NCBI RefSeq assembly: GCF_026151205.1
Contig: NC_087072.1
Location: forward strand, 12,688,169 to 12,752,168
Direction: 5' to 3'
DNA length: 64,000 nt
Origin: Bolinopsis microptera
Lineage: Eukaryota > Ctenophora > Tentaculata > Lobata > Bolinopsidae
Shown: positions 1-12,456 of the stretch, one piece after another
Position numbering within the stretch: the first letter of the stretch is position 1
Layout: each line of letters begins with the position of its first letter
Made by a program: the position numbers and the translations under genes
Notes under the pieces: generated by a model
Databases searched by the model: none
What the model saw: only the letters and a program-made list of their open reading frames with translations
Told to the model about the DNA's origin: nothing

Positions 1-604
1 TTAAAAGCATATCATATAAAGTGTTGACACCGGTGATCATGTGAGAACGACCACATCTTGCGGCTATTATTTAATGCACAGTACCGGTGTTTTTGAACGG
101 CAATCACTGTTTACACATATTAGTCCAGCAACGAGGAGGTTCGTAACACCAGAAGCTGAGCTCTTAAGTTATTGCTTAACGATGATTGCCGTATCGACTC
201 GTCACGTTAAGTTAGCCCACTTCAGTTTATCTATGTAGGACCACATAAGATGAGCTTATTTTAGTTAGTGCCAGGCCAACATATTGCTGAGTAGTTTAAC
301 TTTAACTTGGTAGCTCAGTGGATTTGTTTTTATTCCACCAAGTTTAGCATATAGAGTATCACGCACAACACCTTCTTTCTGTGAAGTATTGTGACGAATT
401 TCAGATCATAATTTCATTTCCGTTCAATAGATCAACAGATGTAGAAACTACGATTGATTTTGAGGAGCCGGAATAAGGAGTTATCCCCATCTCCTGCCTG
501 AAACCATTACATCTCCTGCCTGGACGTGCTGGCACTTGCAACCAACATTAGTTGATTATCTATACTAGGGCTTTTTGTGTATTTCTAATTCGGCATCGAG
601 CAGA

Positions 605-718
605 ATGAAGGGCAACCAAAAGGTTAAGTACTCCTTCTCGGACCTGGTAGCGATGAAACTGCCGAGAAGCAGCAGAAGTGGGATGCTGCTTAGAAGAGGC
701 ATGTCCTTTGTCGACAGG
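605..718 (+). CDS. Candidate alternative first exon A (38 aa)
   Basis: ATG at 605 opens 38 codons with coding-like composition, from MKGNQKVKYSFSDLVAMK to RRGMSFVDR, ending at a consensus GTAAGT donor in phase 0. Net charge is strongly basic. No acceptor abuts the start, so it is read as a first exon. It could splice to the short exon at 2584 or straight to the dynein exon at 23924, since all are phase 0. I do not recognise the peptide. It could instead belong to an unrelated gene. Confidence 0.5.
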
Positions 719-1881
719 GTAAGTTGATATTTTGAGTATCTCACATTAATCGTTATGGCAGGTGACTTGTTGTCAGAAGCTCTCCGAAAGGTTGAGAAGT
801 CACTACTTCACAGTCACTGTTTTATCTCGTTGAAACGAATCCAATCTACCTAATTATTGAATATAGGATAGCACAATGATACCTATAATCTCACGGCATT
901 CGCGTGGAGTATCCCAATTCAGTTAGTGGAAACAAACTTAATTTAACGAAGCGAATTGGCCACCGACTTATGAAGCTCAAGTACAAGCATCCTGAAGTAA
1001 CTATAACTTTCACTGATATCATAATTGCCAAAAAACTTATCTTCAGCCTACAAAAACTTGACAGAACAAGAACATACGTGAACACCGAACAGTCACAAAT
1101 TCTTGCTTTATTGGTCTATCAGGGGCTTAAAAGGTCGTAATAATGTCAGGAAATATTCTAACATTTCCCTATTGTTGCATTAAGTTTTAACTAAGTGTAG
1201 ATGGTATACACAGCTGCCTCCTCTTTGCAATATTCCTCCTTACTAAACGACAATAAATGCAAAGATAATATGAGATAAGACGCTTTTATGGTACACGTAC
1301 TATAGTTCGACACGCACTAAAGTTCGACTCTGTCATTTCTTTATTTTACAAAAAATTAAACCCAATATTTGAAAAAATAAATATTAAAGAAAATACGTGA
1401 AAAATAATTTGGGGAAAATAATGATGGTGACCTAAATTTTGGTAGTCCGAATATATGGTGTTTTTTGTTGATTGGCTCCCAATATTATCACGTGAACAGA
1501 AATCCAATCAGAACGTCCCTGGTGAATCGATCGATCCAATCTGAATCAGACCACGATAACGCTATGAATTATAAATAATTATACCTACTGCGGCGTTGAA
1601 TGTCAATTTATCTATGATTTCTATGATTCTATATTTCTAAATTTTGGCATACCAAATCGTTTGCAATGCAATCAAGACTTATTGATGTTGTACAATGTAC
1701 ATCGTACAATGTACATCGTACATGAGTGTACGCGTTTGAAAGGGCATCGTTAGAGTATTATCAGTATCAAGAACTTCATTCGACTATTATAAAGAAAGTT
1801 GAGCTTGATATTAGTCAATAGTCGTCAATTTACAACTGCAAGCACAAATTAAGACCTCCCCCATTACGCCTAATTTTTCTT

Positions 1882-1906
1882 GGGGGGGGGGGGGGGGGGG
1901 GGGGGG
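1882..1906 (+). repeat. Homopolymer of 25 G
   Basis: Uninterrupted G run, able to form G-quadruplex structure and prone to length error. Confidence 0.95.
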
Positions 1907-2365
1907 CCTTCTTGGCACATACTCCGTACTCAGATCCTTGAAGTTGACGCTTTCGCGTGTTTAACTATAAGTTCGTTTTCTATTTTAGCTAGAAATTAAA
2001 TCTGTCTGACATACTTAATTCGGAAAGTAAGGACAGACTAAAAGTAAAAGGGTGAGCTCTATAAGTATTGAATTCTAGCGGCCGTAAACCTTTAACCCAA
2101 GATATCCCTCAACCACCAAATCATTTAACCATCAAATTACGAATCCATCATTTTGAAACTGCTTTCGTAAAACTGTAGGTCTCCGGGATTAACCTGACTG
2201 GGCTGTCTGCTATTTTAAGCACCCAGAATCCAAATGACTTTCCACGTTCTTCAAAACTTAACTGTACAACCAAGCTTGGCTGTAGACGTGCAGTAATCTA
2301 AGAAGAATTCGGATCAATAAATATACCAGAACCGTAAACCTAAAAAGACATGATAATAGATTCGT

Positions 2366-2423
2366 GTTACCATGACAATAGAGTCTTGTTACCATGACGA
2401 TAGAGTCTTGTTACCATGATGAT
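2366..2423. promoter_or_regulatory. Triple X-box-like motif
   Basis: Three copies of GTTACCATGAYRAT at 2366, 2388 and 2410, in a 22-bp tandem. The first differs from the RFX X-box (GTTNCCATGRCAAC) only at the last base. Confidence 0.35.
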
Positions 2424-2583
2424 ATCGTAACCTACCGGCTTATCCAGCTGGTCTCTCTACCCACTTAATTTATCTATAATATTAATCGTGAAATGGATGG
2501 GAAAAGATATGGAACTAGTAGGTTTCGTCATGTATTGTCGTTTTTTTATAACTGTCTTATATTATTGTTGGCAATATTTTTAG

Positions 2584-2634
2584 TTGTCACCCCAGCGATT
2601 TGCGGTCTATGATCTCAGGGAGGCGTCCAAAGAG
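2584..2634 (+). CDS. Candidate small exon B (17 codons)
   Basis: A T-rich tract ending in TTTTTAG precedes 17 open codons (LSPQRFAVYDLREASKE) and a consensus GTGAGT donor. Both ends are phase 0. There is no ATG in frame upstream before a stop, so it would follow exon A (605-718). Three copies of an X-box-like GTTACCATGA motif lie 160-220 bases upstream. Similarity to known dynein N-termini is not evident. Confidence 0.35.
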
Positions 2635-2959
2635 GTGAGTTCCGGAACCGTGAAGTTTGTCAATGTGTGGTGATGTTGTTTCTGTGTTGTGATTTTGTAT
2701 TCCCAGTACGTAATTGTGTGTCTACTATTATTTATCTTGGTCATATCAAGAAGACCAGCAACTGGAAGTTCATTTCCGATAACAACACACGTTTTTTTCT
2801 AGCAGGACCGACCTCCAATAATATTCACATTAATATGCTGTACTAGCCAACTAACTAATTGCACTATAAAACTTTACTATATCGAACTAATCGCTTCTCA
2901 GTGGGGGCATTCTATCATTACTCGTTGGGTTACCAGCTATCAGAGTCTTAGTCACGTGG

Positions 2960-2973
2960 GTTACCATGGCAAT
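2960..2973. promoter_or_regulatory. X-box-like RFX motif
   Basis: GTTACCATGGCAAT, one mismatch to the palindromic X-box, about 215 bases 5' of candidate first exon C. Confidence 0.4.
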
Positions 2974-3185
2974 TGCTATTGGTTCCTTCAATCACGTGAC
3001 ACGATATCAGACAGTGGACAGGCGAGGTTAAAATGATGAACAGAACCCTTGAAATGACTACACTCATAAGATATAATGCTTCAACTTATTTCCAACCATA
3101 ATTTCATGAGCAGAATTAATTTTTTGCTTTTGGATTTGTACTAGTACGTTTTACGTTTGATTGCTTGCGGAAGAACGAGAAAGCG

Positions 3186-3371
3186 ATGTCGTTTCGGACG
3201 TTTGTCTCGTCGTTTATGGAGAAGGCCCAGGTACCGGGTTCCAGCAGCGAGTTCAACGCAGGAATTAATCGGAACAAGAGGAGGGCCCTTTTCCCGGCCG
3301 GATTCGAGGAAAGACCCACACTGTTTTCTATCGCGAGGGACCACGGCCGCCAGAGGTCTCTCGAGAAATCG
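3186..3371 (+). CDS. Candidate alternative first exon C (62 aa)
   Basis: ATG at 3186 opens 62 codons, from MSFRTFVSSFMEKAQ to RDHGRQRSLEKS, ending at a TCG/GTACGT donor in phase 0. The segment is much richer in GC than its surroundings, as expected for coding sequence here. It is rich in Arg, Ser and Phe. An X-box-like GTTACCATGGCAAT lies at 2960-2973, about 215 bases before the ATG. The opposite strand is also open over the same stretch, but lacks splice or start support. It is proposed to splice to the dynein exon at 23924. Confidence 0.5.
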
Positions 3372-3905
3372 GTACGTACTTTTCTCATGATATTAATATC
3401 ATTGCTAATATTTAGATTTTACTGATCATATATTTGCGTAAAAGTTCAAAAGCTTGAAATTCAAAAATTTGCAGTCATACCACGTGACCTGAAAATATAA
3501 TACAGTCAAACCTCTCTACTCTTAACTGTGACATGACTGTGATTAAGAGATTGCAAGGCTTCGCATGTACCATCTCAGATCTCTATATAATAGTCAGCTA
3601 ACGTCCTGGCATTTCATTGATGAGATGATGAGTCAGGCAACGTCTGATAGCTAATATAAGGGAAACATGACGGTGTCATTTTATGTGTATATTGTTTGAA
3701 TACTTTTTAATTAAGAGTAAGGGAAACATTGACCGATCTAATAAAAAGTATCACATTTTCGCGATTACTCGTGAATAGTGTATACTGTATACTAGTTAAT
3801 TAATGGGTGTCTGGTGAAATATTGTGACCTAGTGGGCCACATTTACAGCCTCTTATTTTAAAAGTTCGGTAAAATCTTGTTTATCAGTTATCACTTATTA
3901 TATTT

Positions 3906-5807
3906 TATATGGACACGTTCATTTGAGTTTGAGGATATTGGTAAATATAAGTGACCCTATTAAAAGGCACAGTGTAGTTGACTTTGTCACACTATGAAAT
4001 TACTTAAACCCTTGATGGTTAGGATAATCGTCTCATCCTCTAGGCTAACTTTGTCACATAACGATATCTTAATCAGGTGATAAGATATCGCTTAAATACG
4101 GCCGGCACGGAAATGGTTACATTGTCACACTATAAACATGTGACGGAGTAAATATGGACCCCTTGCTGCCGTTTTTGACCAAATTTTTGAGTGTCCAGTT
4201 GATTGGATGGGTACATATGACCATTACCAACATATTTGACGACTTTTTTCGTTAGATGGTGCATTCATGTTTACTCTGTCACACATTAAAGAAAATATGT
4301 GATGAATGTTTAAGGCACCCTGATAAGCAATGCTGAGTAGTGTAAGTTTATTTGATGGCCTGGAAGTGCTGGGAATTGTTATTATATCATATAGTCGTAA
4401 GGAATTAAAACACAGAAGGCACAACCAAGCTTACTTTGTCACATAATCTTGATGATATCTGAACATGTGTGAAATTGAACAAATAATGATATACCAGCTT
4501 AAACCCCTTATATTATACGTACTATGGATCAAACAACACTGCTAGTACCATGCACCAGTCACATAAATCATTATCAGGTGGTAATATGTTAACAGTGTCA
4601 CAATTAAACTACCGCTACATGGTCAAAAATAGGGTAATTTCGTCACAAAAAATTATTATAACTCTGTTAGCTCCTTGCTGGCAAAATAACTAGTTTATCG
4701 AATTTTTTTTGATGATAAAGTTACATAGTATTCTAATAGAGGTATAGTTCTTCAAAATAGGGGCAAGAAATGTTTACTTTGTCACATCAGTTATTATAAG
4801 AGTTATTATAAGAGACTATTTCATTCTATAATCATTGTTTTTAATCTATTTACGATTTCGTATAATTTTTGTGACAATGTAAACATCAACTGATCTTAAC
4901 TTGCATCAACTACATTGTCATCATATAAAATTTTCCCGCCTTTCAAACCAAAATCAGATATAAATTATTCGCCCAAAATTTTAAATTTCATATATTGTGA
5001 CAGAATTAACCTCATTTCCCAATAACCAAGTGCCTGTATTAGCTAACTATTCAAAATAACATATTTTAGGGCTATGCTTGGTAGAGCAACCATAAAATAA
5101 TGAGTTGAAAGGGTTTTTAGGACACCTCACAGTAGAATAGAGGTATGGTATCATGAGTGTGACAAAGTTACCCAAATATTGCCTTGTAACCGTTCGATCC
5201 GTGCCCATTAACCAATGTTGTATCATAATTGTTAGATTGACCTAATCTACTATATTTCAGACCAAGGAATGATAATTAGACAACTGCAGTTAACTAAGTC
5301 ACACAAAATGTGACATTTGAAACATTATAGTGCCTAACAACAACAGTGGCGTAACGAAGGGCCCTGCTGACCCCGCTGTGCAGGGGGGCGCCGTCTTAGG
5401 GGGGGCGCCAAATCGTCGTTTGAATGTGGGAAAATTTCGAAAACTTAACTAAAGTACTAGCAAAACTGCGCGTTTTGCTCTAGATACACACTTTTTTAGA
5501 GATTTTACCGGCGTATCCTCTTAAATCGCCTAATTTGTTCAATTTTAGGGAGGGGCACCAAAAGGAGAGGGGGCGCCAACAGGGGGGCGCCTTTTCGGCA
5601 GGGGGGCGCCAACAGGCAATGTTACGCCACTGAACAACAATAGATTTTCTTTCTGAGCGGTGCATATGGGAGTATGGGTTACGTGGCTAATGTTCAGAAC
5701 TTCTGAACGTGCTAGGTTAATAGATGTCAAAATTAAGCCACTATCGTCAAAAACGCTATTATTTTTGTTTACCAATATCCTCAAACTCAAATGAACGTGT
5801 CCATATA
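3906..5807. mobile_element. Element with 40-bp perfect terminal inverted repeats
   Basis: Left end 3906-3945 and right end 5768-5807 are perfect reverse complements (TATATGGACACGTTCATTTG...). TA dinucleotides at both outer ends fit a TA target duplication. No transposase frame is present, so it is non-autonomous. Removing the nested hAT insert and one copy of its target duplication leaves about 1.6 kb. The inside carries about 12 copies of a GTTWACWTTGTCACA motif, mostly in plus orientation in the left half (3977-4772) and minus in the right half (4868-5155). Confidence 0.78.
5344..5632. mobile_element. hAT-type MITE nested in the TIR element
   Basis: Ends CAGTGGCGTAAC and GTTACGCCACTG are inverted repeats. 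Flanks 5336-5343 and 5633-5640 are the identical 8-mer AACAACAA, the target duplication size of hAT transposons. The 289-bp inside has repeated GGGGGGCGCC blocks and no coding capacity. It inserted into the 3906-5807 element, so it is younger. Confidence 0.85.
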
Positions 5808-6788
5808 CGACAGAATCGAGGAGAGCATTTCTTCCCGATGAAGTTATAAAGAATCAAAGAAACAGCAGCTGAAATGAATGCGAATAAGCATTGTGAATAA
5901 TAATAATGATATGGGACACAACATACATACGTACTCTTTTAATAGTAATACAAATAGCCTTATCCCGCACGTGCGCGCGGCTGTGTGACGTCACAAATCG
6001 CGTGTAACCAGTTATCAATTTACAACTAGAGTGTAGGTCCCAAATTATGAACCTAGTTCACTTCTCAACTTTTTACCGGTATTTCGTTTTGAGATTGTGG
6101 TTTCAATCACATGACCCACAAGGCCCCCTTTTGCACCCGTTCCGTCAATTCTCATTTTTTTTATGGGGTAACCAATCTGATCATTTCTACTGTTATGTTG
6201 ACAGAGTTTTGGGCTCGAGCTTTGTTAAAGTTCCAAACTTCAAGATACACTCCTTATCGTCCTAACTACCAAGTCCTAATCAGACCATGGCCAGCCTCGC
6301 AGTTAGTTTAAAGCAGGTCTCGAACAGCGAACTTAAGGGTCTCAAGCTCCGAGTGGATATAACGCTCCTAATTGTTCTAACTTCCAACTTCAATTAATAT
6401 TTTACAGGGTCCGGTCAGACGTGTAGTTTTTGAAAGAGCATTAATAATAATATGTCTGTCGAGGGATAATTTATTCTGGTATCCTAGGCCACGGCGGTTA
6501 AGCGCATAATGATCTCCTTTAAATATACCTTTGAGCGGTAATTCCGATAAACCTAATAAAAGCTCATCAATATTTTAAAGTTCAAACGTTAGAGTTTGAT
6601 GGTTTTATGTACGGTGTACAACATATACTATTACTCTAATACTCTACATTATACGCATAGTTTGTCGGCATTTGTTGTAAGTTTGGAGGTCTTTGTTTCG
6701 CAGCAGTCTTCCCGGAACTACAGGTATCTAAATTAGATACCGTATCTTATATCTCTATTTGCCAATTATTACATATTCCATCCATTAG
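5808..6788. other. No gene seen
   Basis: AT-rich unique sequence. A CRE-type TGACGTCA palindrome is near 5987. Open frames at 6047-6311 have no splice, start or family support. Confidence 0.4.
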
Positions 6789-8165
6789 ATTATCTTAAAA
6801 TTTATTCCGCTTTTATTTTTATTCCCACTCGACTCTCGATTCCTTGCTAGCAGTCCGGTTAATTTAGTACCTTTAGTGGGTCTCATTTAATCATTAGCTC
6901 TAATTAAAGAACCTCTCAGTCTCACCCTCTCAGATTTTCACCGATCCGTTCATTTTTATAGCTTTATTATTTTTATCTTTTTACTACACTTACTAACAGT
7001 AACACGTGCATATTACAAAGGAGCAATAGTTTGCGGAGGCATTCTAGAACGGTATATATTTTAGCTTTCAGTTTCTGTTTCATTATCTTAAAATTTATTC
7101 CGCTTTTATTTTTATTCCCACTCGACTCTCGATTCCTTGCTAGCAGTCCGGTTAATTTAGTACCTTTAGTGGGTCTCATTTAATCATTAGCTCTAATTAA
7201 AGAACCTCTCAGTCTCACCCTCTCAGATTTTCACCGATCCGTTCATTTTTATAGCTTTATTATTTTTATCTTTTTACTACACTTACTAACAGTAACACGT
7301 GCATATTACAAAGGAGCAATAGTTTGCGGAGGCATTCTAGAACGGTATATATTTTAGCTTTCAGTTTCTGTTTCATTATCTTAAAATTTATTCCGCTTTT
7401 ATTTTTATTCCCACTCGACTCTCGATTCCTTGCTAGCAGTCCGGTTAATTTAGTACCTTTAGTGGGTCTCATTTAATCATTAGCTCTAATTAAAGAACCT
7501 CTCACCCTCTCAGAAAAAGCTTTCAGTTTCTGTTTCATTATCTTAAAATTTATTCCGCTTTTATTTTTATTCCCACTCGACTCTCGATTCCTTGCTAGCA
7601 GTCCGGTTAATTTAGTACCTTTAGTGGGTCTCATTTAATCATTAGCTCTAATTAAAGAACCTCTCACCCTCTCAGAAAAAGCTTTCAGTTTCTGTTTCAT
7701 TATCTTAAAATTTATTCCGCTTTTATTTTTATTCCCACTCGACTCTCGATTCCTTGCTAGCAGTCCGGTTAATTTAGTACCTTTAGTGGGTCTCATTTAA
7801 TCATTAGCTCTAATTAAAGAACCTCTCACCCTCTCAGAAAAAGCTTTCAGTTTCTGTTTCATTATCTTAAAATTTATTCCGCTTTTATTTTTATTCCCAC
7901 TCGACTCTCGATTCCTTGCTAGCAGTCCGGTTAATTTAGTACCTTTAGTGGGTCTCATTTAATCATTAGCTCTAATTAAAGAACCTCTCACCCTCTCAGA
8001 AAAAGCTTTCAGTTTCTGTTTCATTATCTTAAAATTTATTCCGCTTTTATTTTTATTCCCACTCGACTCTCGATTCCTTGCTAGCAGTCCGGTTAATTTA
8101 GTACCTTTAGTGGGTCTCATTTAATCATTAGCTCTAATTAAAGAACCTCTCACCCTCTCAGAAAA
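6789..8165 (+). repeat. Tandem array: 2 x 293 bp then 5 x 162 bp
   Basis: Units begin ATTATCTTAAAATTTATTCC at 6789, 7082, 7375, 7537, 7699, 7861 and 8023. The first two are 293 bp. The remaining five lack 131 bp in the middle and are 162 bp. Copies are nearly identical. Confidence 0.95.
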
Positions 8166-9057
8166 CTCCGTTTGGAGATATTCCTTATTACGCTCTAAGT
8201 TATTAATTTTCCTTGTGTTTGAATCCTGTCACCTTTTAACTGTTTTTAGTCTTTGTTATTTTCGGCCGATTTCTGCACTTTTACACTTGGTCATCATTCA
8301 TAATTTCTGGGATTGAGACGACTTATATCAGCATTAAAGGAAGAGTTTGCTTGTCTGACTTACTTCATTAGACACTTCTGGTCAAGAACTGAACAAGAAC
8401 CAAATTCGAAAACTGGAACATCTAAATGACTCCGCAACCCAGGAATCAACTACTCAGTTATTATCGCTCAATAATCGGTTTGGTATCGACGTTACATACT
8501 TTATTATTTTTTATTTTAAAGCTGATTTTAGAAACCAGGGAATTAAAGTTACCCTCCTAATGATTTTATTTATGTATATCACTTTTTTTTGTTCTTTCTT
8601 TTCCTTCAAAACATTCCAGTACATTGTGCAGAAAGTTGGAGATGAAGCCGTAGTACGTACATGTAGCATTGCACTGGATCGAACTTGCAGAGTGTGGTTT
8701 CCTCCAGTCTGCGCAGCGCGCTTATATAAACATACGCGGCGCAGATCGACTGGAGGAGATTGCACTGTGTAGGCTCCGGTGTAATGTGATATGTATGTAA
8801 GACGGCTTTACAAATTTTGGAAGCATGTAGGGATATATATCTGATACCAATCGTATATACTAAAAATACTCTAGCACAATTGTAACTGCAGTTTTACAGA
8901 ACTCTAAATGCTTAATGAACACTCTTGCAGGTACCACCCGTATTCACACTCAGACCTGAGTTTAGTCATTTTCCGATACGAGATTGGGGACGGGTTCTAT
9001 AAACAAACAAACAAACACATATTCCATTCCTTTATCGTAAATTGTTTATTAAAAGAA

Positions 9058-9108
9058 ATGTATCCTGCCGAAATCTTAGTATGTAGTACAAACATCAAGC
9101 AGCCTAAG
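9058..9108 (+). CDS. Weak candidate first exon (17 aa)
   Basis: ATG at 9058 gives 17 codons (MYPAEILVCSTNIKQPK) up to a GTAAGA donor in phase 0. It is short and could be chance; composition is not distinctive and no X-box-like site was seen close upstream. Confidence 0.2.
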
Positions 9109-9471
9109 GTAAGAATTCTACAGAAATACGGCACTGCTTGAGACCAGCCCCACCTCCATCAACACAGCACGCTGCATTACTAATCACGATAAACATATCT
9201 GCTATTAGTACCGCTCTACTCCTGGATACTGGCCACGATCTGCTGATAGCGAACTTGAAGAATTAATTAATATCGTCTCCTCACGTCAACTTATTATGAG
9301 GACTAATAGAGATGGAAGACATGCCTCTCTGTCCGTCCAACACTGCCCATCATCTTGGATTTTGCACTTTGTTTTCTTGAGAAGTTGCAGTGTTCGTTCA
9401 GTAGAAAGAAGTTACTTCCGCGTTGCTTCTTTTCTTTACTACTGCAGGTGGTATTGCAATCATATAACTGC

Positions 9472-9516
9472 ATGCCGAGACGCCAGTTTCTGCAGCGCTT
9501 CTGTGCAGCCAAGCAG
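9472..9516 (+). CDS. Candidate alternative first exon E (15 aa)
   Basis: ATG at 9472 gives MPRRQFLQRFCAAKQ, then a consensus GTAAGT donor in phase 0. The peptide is basic and aromatic, like the first residues of vertebrate DNAH5. CTGCAG just upstream (9442-9447) could be an acceptor, so this may instead be an internal exon. Confidence 0.35.
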
Positions 9517-9573
9517 GTAAGTGTATCCTAGTAGCAGTGTTTGGTCCGATTCCAGATAAACACGAGCCCTGTA

Positions 9574-9608
9574 TCGTAACGAAGGGCCCCGCCGTCCCCG
9601 CTATGCAT
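9574..9608. mobile_element. Fragment related to the hAT MITE 5' end
   Basis: TCGTAACGAAGGGCCCCGCC resembles the first 35 bases of the 5344 element (GCGTAACGAAGGGCCCTGCT). No second end was found. Confidence 0.5.
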
Positions 9609-9633
9609 AATCCCACCACCCGCTTATAGCGCT

Positions 9634-10060
9634 GTAAGAATCCACCATTAGAATTTAGATAGGGGACTCCTAACTGTAAGAATCCACCATTAGATAGGGG
9701 GCTCCTAATTGTAAGGATCCACCATTAGATAGGGGGCTCCTAATTGTAAGAATCCACCATTAGATAGGGGGCTCCTAATTGTAAGAATCCACCATTAGAT
9801 AGGGGGCTCCTAATTGTAAGAATCCACCATTAGATAGGGGGCTCCTAATTTTAAGAATCCACCATTAGATAGGGGGCTCCTAATTGTAAGAATCCACCAT
9901 TAGATAGGGGGCTCCTAATTGTAAGAATCCACCATTAGATAGGGGGTCCTAATTGTAAGAATCCACCATTAGATAAGGGGGCTCCTAATTGTAAGAATCC
10001 ACCATTAGATAGGGGGCTCCTAATTGTAAGAATCCACCATTAGATAGGGGGCTCCTAATT
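9634..10060 (+). repeat. 35-bp tandem repeat, about 12 copies
   Basis: Unit starts TAAGAATCCACCATTAGATA and contains GGGGGCTCCTAATTG. Copies are nearly identical except for a longer first unit. Confidence 0.93.
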
Positions 10061-11318
10061 TTTCACCAAGTGGTATTCCAGCATCTGTCTGCAAGCCATT
10101 TTCAGAATTCAAGTAATCCAGTTTCTTCGGCTGATTAAGGCTCCTTAGATGATGTGTTATAAGTAAAGGTACACTTTTCAATGGCAAATCACTTGGTCAT
10201 TTGCTAATTGTTTCAAATTTGTTTAATTGTGTACTGTTTTAACCACAATCGGTCCATCAAACATATACACATTCAGATGCATATGATACAAAATATATAG
10301 TTACAATTTGTTGAAGTTCATCCAATTTTAAATTAATGAATAGAACTAAACACCTAAGACGGGAAAACTTATTAAATATAAATGATCAAGTTATTAAATT
10401 AGTTAAATTATTTAAAAATGTTCTAAGCAACTAAGCCGGCCTACTTTATGGAGCTCATCTTTAACGGCTTTTTGTTTAGTTTCCGTGAATGTAAACGAGT
10501 TTTTCAGTATTATCCGCTTTCCAAATAAGGAGAATTAAAATTGTAGTTGTGGCGCTGAAGTCGCTTGTTTGATTACTTTGACTGAACATGCCTAAGGTAC
10601 GTATTTACGAAAAAGATGCCAATAGTCTAAGTATATATAATAGATCGCATCCTTTATTTAATTTCGTGGGAAAACTAAAATAGCATGTTTTTCTGATTCA
10701 TGTCTTGCGAAATTAGACAATTAATCCAAATTTAAAAGAGCGTTATATATTAAAGTCACTATTGTGACGGTACATATAGTGCTTGAACAATGCGTTGAAT
10801 TGCACACGTACGCGTCCCTACAAAACGTCAGCGAGCATCCTTCTGTGCTGTCATTTACTGGAACTCTTATTTCCCTAGTCCTTGTTTCCCTAGTCCTTGT
10901 TCGTTAAAACTGGAATTCTACCGTTTCATTTGTACCCACTTTGGTCTGTAATTCGTGGACATCTTTTTTTATATTCCCTGTCTCCTAACTTGGAAATAAC
11001 CGCAATTTTAATCCAGGTTTTGGCTGTTTTTTAACCGATTCGGCAAAAATTCTATTCCTAGTGAACCTTTGTCAAACATTTTCGATGAGAGTTTTTCGGC
11101 TCGGGCTTTATCAACTTCTAAGTTTTCTTTTCTTCCACACAGCTGCAGTATGCTCTTATATTCTAATCCGTAACACACTAATGAGTAATGCTCACTAATA
11201 TTAATGATAATAAGCCCCGAGAGAAAAGTGAAGACTAATGATACAGGGGACCCCTGGACGAATAGCTGCTAATATGCATGTGTGCCCACTGTGCCTACTC
11301 CATTACTCCAAGTGTCCT

Positions 11319-11374
11319 GACCACGTGACCTCTGATCACGTGACCTCTGACCACGTGACTGGTGAGCACGTGAC
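11319..11374. promoter_or_regulatory. Cluster of four CACGTGAC E-boxes
   Basis: Four CACGTGAC sites in 56 bases, spaced 15 bases apart, in a short tandem duplication. No gene start is obvious nearby. Confidence 0.3.
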
Positions 11375-11840
11375 TGCAGTGCTACTGCTGGCAACAGTTC
11401 GTGAATACTGTTATTACTCAGCATCTGCCATTAGATATCAGCTCGGTGCATGTCGCCGCTTCAATAAACTAACCGTCACCAATTGACCCAATGAGCCACT
11501 GTGCACCTATACAGCGTGGTTTTGACGAAAATTTTCGATTTCTCTCGGATATAGACTTGTATTGTGAGATTCCTGTCTTTTGGCTTGCCACATGAACATT
11601 GAACGTTAAGTAGGTGGAATTCAAAGATTCGAATATTGAACCCGACTATACCGATTGGTGGCAGGTTGGTGCCGCTCTTGCTCTGCAATTTGCACTTTTT
11701 CTGCGCGCCGTAAATTTTGAAAATTTTGTTTTTGTTGTAACCAGCTTGGTGCTATTAATATAATTATTTTATTGGCGATGTTTGAGTTTATGGTTTTGTC
11801 AGCTGAGTGACATTTCTGCACACAGGTTGTCAACAGAAGG

Positions 11841-11867
11841 ATGAGCGTGGTCTCTCTTGCTATACAG
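11841..11867 (+). CDS. Weak candidate first exon (9 aa)
   Basis: ATG at 11841 gives MSVVSLAIQ and a GTTAGT donor in phase 0, directly before the large GACA array. Too short to support on its own; listed because it matches the phase-0 pattern and lies immediately 5' of a tandem array, as other candidates do. Confidence 0.15.
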
Positions 11868-11879
11868 GTTAGTGGAGTG

Positions 11880-12456
<577 letters not shown>

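Larger units (their letters stand above)
719..2583. other. No gene seen; candidate intron between A and B
   Basis: AT-rich unique sequence with a run of 25 G (1882-1906) and a short TACAATGTACATCG repeat near 1690-1725. An open frame at 904-1140 has no support. Confidence 0.4.
8166..9633. other. Mostly unique sequence with weak exon candidates
   Basis: Contains an inverted repeat around a TATATAAA (about 8699-8758: CCTCCAGTCTGCGC...GACTGGAGG), a possible small exon (8620-8652, YIVQKVGDEAV, phase 0) and the candidates at 9058 and 9472. Confidence 0.35.
10061..11879. other. No supported gene
   Basis: AT-rich unique sequence with the E-box cluster at 11319-11374 and the weak candidate exon at 11841. 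A three-codon ATG/donor (MPK at 10588) is too short to count. Confidence 0.4.

Noticed and set aside
301-380. tRNA-like TGGTAGCTCAGTGG string
   Set aside because: No cloverleaf or T-arm consensus could be found around it.
904-1140. 78-codon open frame with sensible-looking composition
   Set aside because: Starts at GTG, has no clear acceptor or donor, no recognisable family, and a similar-length open frame lies on the opposite strand.
10588-10596. ATG plus two codons before a GTACGT donor
   Set aside because: Three codons are too few to separate from chance, although the phase matches.
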